DNA from: Riptortus pedestris
Taxonomy: Eukaryota; Arthropoda; Insecta; Hemiptera; Alydidae
Direction: 5' to 3'
NCBI GenBank assembly: GCA_019009955.1
Contig: CM032231.1
Location: 111,630,001-111,694,000 of the forward strand
DNA: 64,000 nt
Below, one piece after another: positions 9,920-21,024 of the stretch (its first letter is position 1; the number at the start of each line of letters is the position of its first letter). Under the pieces are notes generated by a model. That model was not told where the DNA came from. It saw nothing but the letters and a program-made list of their open reading frames with translations, and did not search any database. Made by a program: the position numbers and the translations under genes.

Positions 9920-12900
9920 TGAGGTGATAGCATTAAAGGATAGTTTTAGTTGGTAGTGTGAGAGGAGAAAGTACGAGATAATATTGGGTGGTCGTTTCGG
10001 GAGATATCACTTGCGTAGATTATGAGGTGATAACATTAAGGAATAGTTTTAGTGGATAGTGTGAGATAGTATCAGGTGATCGTTTTAGGATAAAGCACTA
10101 GCGTAGATTATGAGGTGATAACATTAAGGAATAGTTTTAGTGGATAGTGTGAGGGGGGGGGGGGCAAGTGTGAGATAGTATCAGGTGATCGTTTTAGGAT
10201 AAAGCACTAGCGTAGATTATGAGGTGATAACATTAAGGAATAGTTTTAGTGGATAGTGTGCGGGGGGGAAGTGTGAGATAGTATCAGGTGATCGTTTTAG
10301 GATAAAGCACTAGCGTAGATTATGAGGTGATAACATTAAGGAATAGTTTTAGTGGATAGTGTGAGGGGGGAAAGTGTGAGATAGTATCAGGTGATCGTTT
10401 TAGTACAAAGCATTAGCGTAGATTATGAGGTGATAACATTAAGGAATAGTTTTAGTGGATAGTGTGCGGGGGGGAAAGTGTGAGATAGTCTCAGGCGATC
10501 GTTTTCGGAGAAAGCACGAGCGGAGCTGCTGAGGTGATAACATTAAGGAATAGTATTAGTGGATAGTGTGAGGGGGGAAAGTGTGAGATAGTATCAGGTG
10601 ATTGTTTTAGGATAAACCACTAGCGTAGATTATGAGGTGATAACATTAAGGAATAGTTTTAGTGGATACTGTGCGGGGGGGGGGGAAGTACAAGATAGTA
10701 TCAGGTGATCGTTTTAGGATAAAGCATTAGCGTAGATTATGCGGTGATAACATTAAGGAATAGTTGTAGTGGATAGTGTGAGGGGGGGGGGGGGAAGTAC
10801 GAGATAGTATCAGGTGATCGATTTAGGATAAAGCATTAGCGTAGATTAAGAGGTCATAACATTAAGGAATAGTTCTAGTGGTTAGTGATAGGGGTCATGA
10901 GGGGAAGAGTATGAGATAGTATTAGGAGGTCGGTTTAGCAGATAGCATTAGCGTAGATTAAGAGGTCATAACATTAAGGAATAGTTCTAGTGGTTAGTAT
11001 GAGGAGGAAATGTATGAGATAGTATCAGGTGATCGTTTTAGGATTAAGCATTAGCGTAGATTATGAGGTGATAACATTAAGGAATAGTTTTAGTGGATAG
11101 TGTGAGGGGGGAAAGTATGAGATAGTATTGAGTGGTCGTTTTGGGAGATAGCACTAGCGTAGATTATGAGGTGATAACATTAAGGAACAGTTTTAGTGGA
11201 TAGTGTGAGGGGGGAAAGTATGAGATAGTATTGAGTGGTCGTTTTGGGAGATAGCACTAGCGTAGATTATGAGGTGATAAAATTAAGGAATAGTTTTAGT
11301 GGATAGTGTGAGGGGGGAAAGTTAAATGTATGTTATTGCCACTTACCACTATGTTATTGCAACTTATATTATTTTACAATAGTTAGTTATTGATTGTACA
11401 ATCATTGTCATGTTATTTTAAATTATAATTATTGTTGTGTTATGTTAAAGTTATTCCTATGTTGTATCTATGTTGCTATTTTTATTCTTATATTTATTAT
11501 GTTATAACAACCATTCCTGTGTGTTACTACAATCATTGTTATGCCTATATTAAAGCTATTCTTATGTTGCATTATTATTATAATTATTCTATTATGTATT
11601 ATTATTCTATTATGTTACAGTATATATACTATATATATATTTCTGTTACCGCCCTAGTGGTCGCAATTTTTTTCTTATCGTTACCAAATTTGGTATATAA
11701 TCGTTTTATGTAAAAAGGAAGATCAAGTTCGTTAACGGCTGAAATCGGACAAGGAGGTGGGAGTTATCGAAAATTCATAATATTTCCGTCATTATGCGTC
11801 GGACAAAAATATTTATAAAACCAATCGTATTGCGAATAATTTAATTTTTTATAAATGTTTTTTCACTATCTTGATTGATTTTTCGACCTTTAGTAAACCC
11901 CCACTCCTACTCACGTCGTATAAACGGAAAGTATGAGATAGTATTGAGTGGTCGTTTTGGGAGTTAGCATTAGCGTAGATTATGAGGTGATAACCTTAAG
12001 GAATAGTTTTAGTGGATAGTGTGAGGGGGGAAAGTATGAGATAGTATTGAGTGGTCGTTTTGGGAGATAGCACTAGCGTAGATTATGAGGTGATAACATT
12101 AAGGAATAGTTTTAGTGGATAGTGTGAGGGGGGAAAGTATGAGATAGTATTGAGTGGTCGTTTTGGGAGATAGCACTAGCGTAGATTATGAGGTGATAAC
12201 ATTAAGGAACAGTTTTAGTGGATAGTGTGAGGGGGGAAAGTATGAGATAGTATTGAGTGGTCGTTTTGGGAGATAGCACTAGCGTAGATTATGAGGTGAT
12301 AACATTAAGGAATAGTTTTAGTGGATAGTGTGAGGGGGGAAAGTATGAGATAGTATTGAGTGGTCGTTTTGGGAGATAGCACTAGCGTAGATTATGAGGT
12401 GATAACATTAAGGAACAGTTTTAGTGGATAGTGTGAGGGGGGAAAGTATGAGATAGTATTGAGTGGTCGTTTTGGGAGATATCACTAGGGTAGATTATGC
12501 GGTGATAACGTTAAGGAATAGTTTTAGTGGGTCGTGTGACAGGGAAAAGTATGAGATAGTATTTGGTCGTTGTTTTGGGAGATATCACTAGGGTAGATTA
12601 TGAGGTGATAACATTAAGGAATAGTTTTAGTGGATAGTGTGAGGGGGGAAAGTATGAGATAGCATCAGGTGATCGTGTTAGGACAAAGCATTAGCGTAGA
12701 TTATGAGGTGATAACATTAAGGAATAGTTTTAGTGGATAGTGTGAGCGGGGAAAGTACGAGATAGTATCAGGTGATCGTGTTAGGACAAAGCATTTGCGT
12801 AGATTATGAGGTGATAACATTAAGGAATAGTTTTAGTGGATAGTGTGAGGGGGGAAAATACGAGATAGTAAGGTGATCGTTTTAGGACAAAGCATTAGCG

Positions 12901-13240
12901 TAGATTATGAGGTGATAACATTAAGGAATAGTTTTAGTGGATAGTGTGAGGGGGGAAAATACGAGATAGTAAGGTGATCGTTTTAGGAGAAAGCATTAGC
13001 GTAGATTATGAGGTGATATCATTAAGGAATAGTTTTAGTGGATAGTGTGAGGGGGGAAAATACGAGATAGTAAGGTGATCGTGTTAGGACAAAGCATTAG
13101 CCTAGATTATGAGGTGATATCATTAAGGAATAGTTTTAGTGGATAGTGTGAGGGGGGAAAGTACGAGATAGTATCAGGTGATCGTGTTAGGACAAAGCAT
13201 TAGCCTAGATTATGAGGTGATACCATTAAGGCACAGTTCT
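9920..13240 (+). repeat. 103-bp minisatellite, about 27 units, interrupted
   Basis: Tandem unit of about 103 bp (for example 12078, 12181 and 12284 are each 103 apart) containing GATTATGAGGTGATAACATT, AGTTTTAGTGGATAGTGTG, a G-run (usually 6, up to 12) and GAAAGTATGAGATAGTAT. About 14 units lie left and 13 right of an insertion at 11323-11925. Two variants occur: one with CAGGTGATCGTTTTAGGA, one with GAGTGGTCGTTTTGGGAGAT. In the second, neighbouring units alternate GGAATAG / GGAACAG, a two-unit higher-order repeat. End units are more diverged, the middle homogeneous. No coding potential. Confidence 0.95.
11323..11925 (+). repeat. 603-bp copy of 9070-9681 inserted in minisatellite
   Basis: Collinear with 9070-9681: starts TAAATGTATGTTATTGCC (source TAAATCTATGTTATTGCC) and ends ACTCACGTCGTATAAAC, where both copies diverge. 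It is flanked by GGAAAGT on both sides (11316-11322 and 11926-11932); the array unit has this motif once, so the flanks look like a 7-bp duplication of the target. The (TA)n inside is much shorter than in the source. It includes a partial Helentron-like copy (11623-11925), but neither edge is a transposon end. Confidence 0.85.
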
Positions 13241-13259
13241 AGTGGGTTACGTTAGGAAG

Positions 13260-13770
13260 AATAGGTGGCGGGGTTTGGTATATCATTGATGATCATTTTC
13301 GGAAGTACCATGATCATTTTTGGATTATTAGGTTGTGACACGAAGAAATAATTATAGTAGTTAGTATAGTTATTATTGTATCAGAGATGATATTATGGCT
13401 TTTAGGGTTAGTTTTAGTGGATAGTGTTAAGAACGAGAATATCGCCTTGTGTACCACGAGGTAACGAAAGGAACGTCCTAAGTTAAAAATGTCCACTAAT
13501 CAACGTCCGAGACGGGGGGGTTAGTGCATTATTAAACGCTCTTTTCTCACTTATTACAATGGAGTTCAGTAACATCAACTATTTACACATTTGACACCTT
13601 TCACTAGTGAAAACTAAATAAAAAACCTGTTTGCTGACTAAACATTATAAAGGTAAGTGCGGACAATGGTGTTCTGGAGGCTGGGGTGGGCGGTGCGGCG
13701 CGTTAGAGGCCCGGTGTGGGTGTAATATTAATATCCAGGCTCTGATGTGGTGTCATCGACAATTACCACC
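13260..13770. other. Unique spacer between minisatellite and C-rich tract
   Basis: The first part (to about 13420) retains faint minisatellite resemblance (GTTAGTTTTAGTGGATAGTG at 13408). 13640-13760 is GC-richer (GGCTGGGGTGGGCGGTGCGG) with no recognised gene. Confidence 0.4.
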
Positions 13771-14285
13771 CCCCCCCCCCCACCGCCCCCCCCCCACACC
13801 CCCACCCCCCCCCCCCCCCCCCCCCCCCCACCACCCCCCCCAACCCATACCACACCCACCCCCCCCACCCCCCCGAACCCCCCCCCCCCACCCACCACAC
13901 CACCCACCCACCCCCCCCCCCCCCCCCCCCCCCACCGCCTACCCCGCCCCCCCCCCCCCCCCCCCCCCCCCCACACCCCCCCCCCCCCACCCCCCCCCCC
14001 CCCCCCCCCCCCCGCCCCCAACCCCCCCCCCCCCCCACCCCCCCCCCCCCCCCCCACCCAACACACCCCCCCCACAACCACCCCACCCCGCCGACCCCCC
14101 ACCCCCCCCCCCCCCCCCCCCGCCCGCCCACCCCCGACCCCCCGCCCACCCCCCCCCCCGCCCACCCCCCCCCCCGCCCCTCCCCCCCCCCCCCACCCTC
14201 CCCCCCTCCCCCCCCCCACCGCCCACGCCCCCCACCCGCCCCCCCGCCCCCCCCCCCCCCCCCACCCCCCCCCCCCCCCACCCCA
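13771..14285. repeat. C-rich low-complexity tract (about 515 bp)
   Basis: Almost only C on the plus strand, with scattered A and rare G/T, as runs of C up to about 22 long split by A or CA. It produces long proline/histidine frames on the plus strand and glycine-rich frames on the minus strand; these are not genes. Such a tract could form i-motif/G-quadruplex structures, and it is a typical site for consensus errors in long-read assemblies, so the base-level sequence is doubtful. Confidence 0.9.
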
Positions 14286-14351
14286 AACAAAACCTTGGAC
14301 ACATAAATAGATGACCCTTTCATTAACAATTTAAATGACCAGAGTAATTAA

Positions 14352-15828
14352 AAAGTCCGTCACGCTGGGGCTGCGTAAACTAAGCAGATTTCCCAAGTGA
14401 AGTTTAGTAATAGAGAAATTTCACGAGAGCCAAGCCAGTCAAAGAAACGGCCGAACTAGCTTTTGGCGGGAAAGTAACTCTCGTCCGTTAGGCTCATTAA
14501 AAATCAAAGTTAGGCAAATTAAAAACAATTCAATCTCAAAAAACAACAAGAACACAAAAGATGGACTTACCGTTAATGAAAAAAAATTAAGCAGCGGCTC
14601 TGAACATCTATTACACACAACACAAAATAGTACCACAGAAAAACATCCATTATTTGTAAGACTTAATACTGCTGTGAATAATTAGTAAACACATAAAGGG
14701 CAGGAAGTCAAATGTTAAAAGAACTTTCCTGATAGCAAACCAGTCTGAGTTCTAAAACAATCAGGTTAGCCAGCTTTTAACCGTAAATAAAAGCAATTTA
14801 CGGAAATATATTTGAATATAAGTTATAAATTTTATTTCATATAATCTATTTATTATATCTAATACTGTAATTAATAATAAGCCAGAATAATTTTAATCAC
14901 AAACCATTCCAAAATTAGAAAATCCGGAAAGAAAATAGAAAGGGGGATGGGTCGCGGCCAAAATACGGAGTTCAGGGACTGTTAATGAGATTTTCACATG
15001 ATTAAGGAACAAGCAGGTTAGCCAGCGAAGGTTTACAATAGATAAATAAACATACAGGTAACACTTCCCTGAATATTAGTGAATAATTACAAACGGCAAT
15101 GAGAAATTCTTTCAGTGAATTTACAATATAAGTTAATATTCCCTACAAACGTAATAGCGGCTGGATGTAAACAAAAACAGGTTAGCCAACCTTGTAGTGC
15201 AGTATCGATAGATAGATCGGAAAAACAAACAATTAAAGATATATATCTGAATATAAAATATTAATTTTATTGGAAACTATTTATTATAGTTAGTGGAATA
15301 ATTTGAAATGAATCAAAATAATTTCTATCTCAATCTCTCAGATTCTTGTAGTCCAAGAAAAAAGGGCGGGGGGGTCAACAGACCTTATTTGTTTGTACCT
15401 CGTAAAATAAAGCTTTGTTGAAAACAATATTTTGTATTTAACCTAATAATGAGGTGGTTCATTAGATATCAGCTTATTATTAATATGTCCCTAGTAGGAG
15501 TAGGGGTTTACTGAAAGCGGAACTTATTACAAAAAAATACAGAATATCTCGGGTTAATACTCAATTATACGGAAAAATGATGTAACAGAACAATATTTTA
15601 TAGTAAATTGTAATTTTCCAATAAGATTGATTCTATACAATTTTTCGATCGACGTTATAAGAACGGAGATATTCGATTTTTCGAAAATCCTCCCCTTTAA
15701 CCCCCCCCCCCCTCCCACTGGTCCGATTTCAGCTATTAACGAATTTGATCTGTATTTTTACATAAAACGACTAAATATCAAGTTTGGTAACGATTAAACA
15801 ATAATTGCGACCGCTAGAGCGGTAACAG

Positions 15829-15894
<66 letters not shown>

Positions 15895-16018
15895 TTTTGA
15901 ATGGACCTCATTTTCGTCATCTATTGAGTAGGATCGATGGACATTTGAAGAAAAATGTAGAAAATTCCGTCATGAGTACAACCTCAATAGCTGATTTCCC
16001 CGAAGGGAAATCTGCTAA
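14352..16018 (-). mobile_element. Helentron-like element, longest composite copy
   Basis: 3' terminus at left (AAAAGTCCGTCACGCTGGGG, CTGCGTAAACTAAGCAGATT) with a type-A block (GAAACGGCCGAACTAGC, GGCGGGAAAGTAACTC), then two successive stretches resembling the type-B block (about 14690-14960 and 15060-15380, each with TGAATATAA, TTTATT and AGTCCAAG-like or AATCCGG segments and a G-run), then the common body, (TA)n at 15835-15889 and a 5' end AGCTGATTTCCCCGAAGGGA, AATCTGCTAA. At about 1.67 kb it is nearly three times type A and may preserve extra ancestral or recombinant sequence. Confidence 0.8.
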
Positions 16019-16288
16019 TAAACTTGCCAAGTCAGATTTATTTTATAATTTTTTTTATTTTTTTATGTAAACATTTTAAAGCTATGGTTCTTGTTTCCAC
16101 TAGAGAAGAATATTCTAATTAGTTGATCAATTCATATACTATTTCAATGGAAAAGGCTTGAATGAAATGGTTTTCGTTCGTTTCTTGGATGTTCAACAAC
16201 AATCAGACAACCCATAATGACTCAATAGTAAACGTTTTATATACTTTTGAAGATTTTTTTTTTTATGTATTATCGACAGATTGTCACT
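16019..16288. other. AT-rich spacer, no gene seen
   Basis: Unique AT-rich sequence with T-runs; no feature recognised. Confidence 0.4.
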
Positions 16289-16402
16289 CTTTTCTAGCCA
16301 GAGTGTGAGTAAGGATTAGATTTAATCATTCCTTACAAAATAAATTACTTTTGCCCAGGCGGGAATAGAACGCGCCACTCTAGGTTTACCATGTAAGATT
16401 AA
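16289..16402 (-). mobile_element. SINE copy, head truncated by Helentron
   Basis: Minus strand contains GGTAAACCTAGAGTGGCGCG, a B-box region GTTCTATTCCCGCC, AAGTAATTTATTTTG and CTCACACTCTGGCTAG. The head is lost at 16402, where Helentron sequence (GCAGCTATTGAGGTCG) begins. Confidence 0.7.
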
Positions 16403-16502
16403 GCAGCTATTGAGGTCGTACTCATGACGTGATTTTTCAAATTATTCTTCAAATGTCCAACGATCCTACCTCAGACGTGACGAAAATGAGGTCCGTTCAA
16501 AA

Positions 16503-16569
<67 letters not shown>

Positions 16570-17241
16570 TGTTGCCGCTCTAGCGGTCGCAATTATTGTT
16601 TAATCGTTACCAAACTCGATATTTCGTCGTTTTATGTAAAAAGAAAGATCAAATTCGTTAACGGCTGAAATCGGACCAGGGGAAGGGTTATTAGAGTGGG
16701 AGAATTTTTAAAATTCGAAATATCTCTGTTACTGTTACTCGGATATAAAAATGGATATTATAAGTCTTATAGCAAATTAAATGTACTATAAATATTGTTA
16801 TATACATGTATTCTCTACCATGAATATTAACCGAGATATTTACAATTTTCAGTTTTCAGTCTTCAGCAAACCCCCACTTCTACTCATGTTACATAAACAA
16901 TACATCATTCGAAGCTTAAATACCAAATACTGTTTTCAAGACACATTTATCTTTCGAGATACATGCAAATATGTTCTGCTGACCCCCCCCCCCTTCTTAA
17001 GTTTTTGGACTACTTAAATTTGATTGTTTGAGATAGAAATTATTCTGATTCATTATAAATTACAGGTCTGCTTGTTTACTTTTCAGATGCTTTTCGTTGG
17101 AAGGTTTTTGTTATTATCGTTTGTATTTGTTCACTTAATATCCTCGGTGGTGTTGTGTTACCGGTATGTAGATTTATTTATTGTTAAACTTCCCGGGGGA
17201 AATCTGTTTAGTTTACGCAGCCCCTGCGTGACGGACTTTTT
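16403..17241 (+). mobile_element. Helentron-like element, type B
   Basis: Contains the 5' segment from CAGCTATTGAGGTCGTACTC, microsatellite (TA)n(GT)n at 16504-16568, GTTGCCGCTCTAGCGGTCGC, the common body, the type-B block (AACCCCCACTTCTACTCATG, a run of C at 16984, TTACAGGTCTGCTTG, GTATTTGTTCACTT) and the complete 3' terminus GGGAAATCTGTTTAGTTTAC, GCAGCCCCTGCGTGACGG. Only the outermost 5' palindrome is missing. Reading frames at 16429-17281 are frames through the repeat. Confidence 0.88.
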
Positions 17242-18284
17242 AACGCACATGACTAACCTAATCCACTTTCTAACATTTTAATTTGCTAGAAATAAAGTCA
17301 GTTAATTAAAGATTAAATTTTATTTCTAATAGTGTTTAATTTCCACTAATTTTTAATAGGCGGCCGTAGCGTCCATAATAATATATCAAATTTGGCCGAG
17401 ATATAGCTAGGGATGAACTAGTCATATCAAACGATAAATAAAAAATCCTTGGCTCCTTCAAATGTTAATGAGATGTGTAAAATGGCATTTAATTAATTGA
17501 AAATCATAATTAAGACAGAAATATCTCTACTTAGCTATTCGTTAATTTGGCGGGTCATTTGGCAGTCGGTCTCCACAAAGTTTATGATATATGTGGGCTA
17601 AAGGCAGCCAAAAGGATCATGTGAATAATATTTTTTTTTTTTAAAAATATATAGATATACATTAAAATATTACAGAAAAAGAATGAGTGGGTTCTAAATA
17701 TGAATGTTTAAACGACGGGAGCTAGAATGAGATATACGGAGAGTATATTAGTAATGAAGGATGTCTTAATTATGTAGAAATCTGGGTGGAGTGGCATAAA
17801 TTTATATATAAATGCGTCTTGGCATGGAGCAGCCGACCGGCTTCCTTCTTTATTATTTACGTGACAGATGTTGAGTACACGTCTTGTCCGAGTGCCCAGC
17901 TTGTTCACAGGAGGAGCACACGAGACGTGTTTTACACCCTGTTTCCGACAGAGTGCGCTCCCAACTCTTGTCTCTTTAGCTCTCCTCGTCACGGCTAAAT
18001 TAGAAACAGCAGTTCTCCGAATCATTTCGACAGAACACACTCATTAGACCTTTTCCGTTTTCGGAGCAAGCCGTTTTTTTTTTGTTTTTTTTTTTGTATG
18101 TGTGTTTTATTTTTTTTTAGGACTGAACAATACAGTCCTAAAAAACTAAAATTTAATCGTTTCAAAATGTTTTGATTAAAAGAGGCAAAAATATGAAGGA
18201 AAGTTTTGTTTAATTTATTTAAAAGAATACTGCGATATCTCTTTAGCGGTGACTCTCATACCTGTACGTGAGTCGTTCGCTATT
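17242..18284. other. Spacer with a GC-balanced island at 17750-18060
   Basis: 17242-17750 is AT-rich with no feature. 17750-18060 is unique and more complex (GGCATGGAGCAGCCGACCGG, GAGACGTGTTTTACACC, AGAGTGCGCTCCCAAC). Reading frames of 110 (minus) and 70 (plus) codons overlap here with no recognised protein. Possibly conserved non-coding DNA; unproven. A T-rich stretch follows to about 18120. Confidence 0.35.
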
Positions 18285-18510
18285 AATTATTTATTTATTT
18301 ATTAACGTCCACTTTTTGCAACTTAGGCTAATCGGGACGGGTTATCTACAGGTTACCACCCTTTTCTAGCCAGGGTGGGATTTTAGGACGTTATTTAATG
18401 AATTTCGTCACTAAATAATTTCCTTTGCCCAGGCGAGAATCGAACTCGCCACTCTAGGTTTACCATGTGAGATAAAGGTCAACGCTTTAACTCGCATGGC
18501 TAACCTGAGC
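18285..18510 (-). mobile_element. tRNA-derived SINE, best full-length copy
   Basis: Minus-strand order: tRNA-like head GCTCAGGTTAGCCATGCGAG then TTAAAGCGTTGACC (A-box position), GGTAAACCTAGAGTGGCGAG, TTCGATTCTCGCCTGGGC (B-box position, close to GGTTCGANTCC), body TTATTTAGTGACGAAATTC, ACCCTGGCTAGAAAAGGG, TAACCTGTAGATAACCCG, TTGCAAAAAGTGGACG and a TTAATAAATAAA tail. A Pol III promoter-like head and an A/T-rich repetitive tail define a tRNA-SINE mobilised by a LINE. Length about 225 bp. Confidence 0.85.
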
Positions 18511-18671
18511 GACTTTGAAAACTGTACAAATTTTAAATAGACTTATTATTGTGTTCTTCTTTTTAATACACAGTTTGAAGTGAACCAGGACTATTTATTT
18601 CCCCCACAAGTCAACTAAATCTCCTTCGAGTAAATTATATTTTTCTATAACAAACAATAGATGAAATAACG

Positions 18672-19089
18672 AAAGTCCGTCACGCAGGAGTTCGCTAAAC
18701 TAAGCAGATTTCCCACGTGAAGTTATTTAATAGAGAAATCTCCATACGAGAGCCGAACAGTTACGGAAACGGCCGAACTAGCTTTTGGCGGGAAACTCAC
18801 TCATCCGTTATACGCCAACATTTAATAAAAATTCAAATATTTCGGTTAATATTCAAGATAGAGAATATGAGAATAGAACAATATTTATAGTAAATTTAAT
18901 TTGAAAAAAGATTGGTTCAATACAAATTTTTGATCCGACGTATGGTAACGGAGATATTTTGAATTTTCAAAAATCCCCCTCCCACGATTTCAGCCATTAA
19001 CGAACTTGATCTGTCTTTTTGCATAAAACGTTTAAATATCCAGTTTGCTAACGATCACACAAAAATTGCGACCGCTAGAGCGTTAACAG

Positions 19090-19133
<44 letters not shown>

Positions 19134-19250
19134 GAACGGACCTCATTTTTGTCATCTGGGTAGGATCGATGGACATTAGAAGAACTTTTTCGAAAATCGC
19201 GTCATGAGTACGACCTCAATAGTTGATTTCCCTGAAGGGAAATCTGCAAA
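18672..19250 (-). mobile_element. Helentron-like element, type A, near complete
   Basis: 3' terminus GTCCGTCACGCAGGAGTTCG at left (hairpin partly mutated), AAACTAAGCAGATTTCCCAC, the type-A block (CCGAACAGTTACGGAAACGG, GGCGGGAAACTCACTC), common body, CGACCGCTAGAGCGTTAACA, (TA)n at 19095-19128, GGTAGGATCGATGGACATT and the 5' palindrome GATTTCCCTGAAGGGAAATC ending TGCAAAAA. Confidence 0.88.
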
Positions 19251-19261
19251 AACACGGTTAA

Positions 19262-19648
19262 ATATCGTGCATCGCCCCAATAACAATTAAATCTGCAGAA
19301 CTCTATCAAACATTCAAAGAAGAAATTGTTAAAAACTGGCAACAAATCTGGAACGAATCCCAGAACAACAAACTAAAAACTATTAAAACGACCATCCGCC
19401 CATGGAAATATTCGGCAAGAGACAACAGAATAGATGAAGTCGTATTAGGAAGACTCCGAATAGGGCAGACAAGATTTACGCATGGTTATCTTATGACAAA
19501 AGGACAACCCCCGATGTGTGGGAAGTGTAACACAGATTTAACTATCTACCATATATTGATGGAATGCCATACCTATACAAATATTCGAAACGAATGCAAT
19601 ATTTCCAATGATATAGCAGTGGCCCTTGTAGATGACTCCAAAGACTAG
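19262..19648 (+). pseudogene. LINE ORF2 C-terminal fragment (non-LTR retrotransposon)
   Basis: An open frame of about 128 codons ends at TAG 19646-19648, with no start codon of its own; the upstream stop is at 19259. It contains the post-reverse-transcriptase/RNase H region of arthropod non-LTR elements: LGRLRIGQTRFTHGYLM, then a zinc-finger-like CGKC...H...C (PPMCGKCNTDL, YHILMEC). This 'LRIGHT..THGYL...PP.C..C...TI.HIL.EC' pattern is typical of Jockey/I/R1-type LINEs. The 5' end is truncated directly next to a Helentron 5' end at 19250. An A/T-rich 3' UTR follows to about 19750. No catalytic domain remains. Confidence 0.85.
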
Positions 19649-19747
19649 ATAAATTGTTTAATTTTGTGAAAATTACGAATTTATAAAAAAAAAAAATTAT
19701 ATTACAAGTTTTCGTATCCTCGTTTATATTGTTAAAATGGCGGTTTG

Positions 19748-19750
<3 letters not shown>

Positions 19751-19811
<61 letters not shown>

Positions 19812-19963
19812 GAACTGGCCTCATTAGTTTACGCAGCCCCTCCGTGACGGACTTTTTCGTCATCTCCTGGGTAGGATCGATGGACATTTGAAGAAAGTTT
19901 TCGAAAATCGCGTCATGAGTACGACCTCAATAGCTGATATACCTTAAGGGAAGTCTGCTAAAA
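19751..19963 (-). mobile_element. Helentron-like 5' part with a terminal-hairpin insert
   Basis: (TA)n at 19751-19805, then ATTTTGAACTGGCCTCATT. At that point an out-of-place piece of 3' terminus lies at about 19828-19857, reading AGTTTACGCAGCCCCTCCGT then GACGGAC, followed by the expected TTTTTCGTCATCTCCTGGG, GGATCGATGGACATTTGAAG and a 5' palindrome (CTGATATACCTTAAGGGA). The 3' half of the element is missing. Confidence 0.8.
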
Positions 19964-21024
19964 CCTACAATGTGACAGATCTACTGCTACCTGACAGCAG
20001 CGAATATATTCCACAAATACTAACATATTAACATTTGCAAATACATATAGAATAAAATACAGTACTAGGTCTACAGCATACTTAAAAAGATTTAAAAGGG
20101 ATAACTTTTATTATATTCATTTAGACAAAGTACGGATATGAGAAACATTTAGATATTTAAAGAATATTTTCCATACTATATGAGTAAAGTATAACCAAGG
20201 TGTAAATGAAGCAATAAATAAATTTTAACTACCCCCTAATCAGAGATCTTGCCGAACACAATCGATGTGGGGCATAAACCAAATAAATAAAATAAACAAG
20301 TCATAAAATTGAAATGTAATATAAAATCAGAGTTATAGTAGAAGAAATGTAATATGAAATTTTATTCTGAAAAGATAAAGTGATATTATTTTCCTGTGTG
20401 CCTTAGAGATTATGACGAAGATAATTAAAACAATAAGAGTGGATGACGATATCCCCACTCCACTGAAATTCCCTTGTAAAGTTCTCTAGAAGGCACCAAT
20501 CCTCACTAACGAGATAAAGGGAATTCTATAAAACCCCAGAGATTAGTTTCTCCATCTTCTTTTGATCTGTGGAGAAAAATCCCAATCCCTTGCCCCAGAG
20601 CAGTCGTTAAAAAAAGCTTTATAGTGAGGAAAAATAATGCTTACACAGAGGAAAAATGGCGGAACATTACCTATAAGCAGTGCCCGTACGAAGAGAAACG
20701 GTAAAATTAATCTTATTAGTCGGTGTATTCAAAGAGCAGGCCCTTTGACTTGCCATATATACTTAAACCAATTTGTGTTTTTTGCCCCATTTGCGGGCAA
20801 GGCCCTTAGCGGGGGATTTGACCCTTTGGCTAATACCATTGTGGGCCGCTGTTTTTGCCAGAGAGCGCCCTTGTCGTCCGTCTCTACAATTTCTAGCTCG
20901 CTATACTAATTAGGTATCGTTAGGAGAGGATCATGCGTGGTTTTTACAATAAACATGTTTTATAAAGTCAATTTTGAAATATAATATTTTTCTGATGGCC
21001 GTACTCTTTATATAAAAAAAAAAA
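19964..21024. other. Unique spacer with GC-balanced island at 20430-20920
   Basis: 19964-20430 is AT-rich. 20430-20920 is non-repetitive and GC-richer (GAAGGCACCAATCCTCAC, GGGCAAGGCCCTTAGCGGGG, TTGCCAGAGAGCGCCC). A 90-codon frame at 20637-20909 shows no recognisable domain. I treat it as possible conserved non-coding sequence. Confidence 0.35.

Noticed and set aside
9939..13240. CRISPR-like regularly spaced repeat
   Set aside because: Whole 103-bp units are homologous, with no variable spacers; a eukaryotic minisatellite.
13631..14314. 227-codon proline-rich open frame (and several glycine-rich frames on the other strand)
   Set aside because: They exist only because the C-rich tract lacks stop codons; no start context, domain or codon structure, and the tract may be an assembly artefact.
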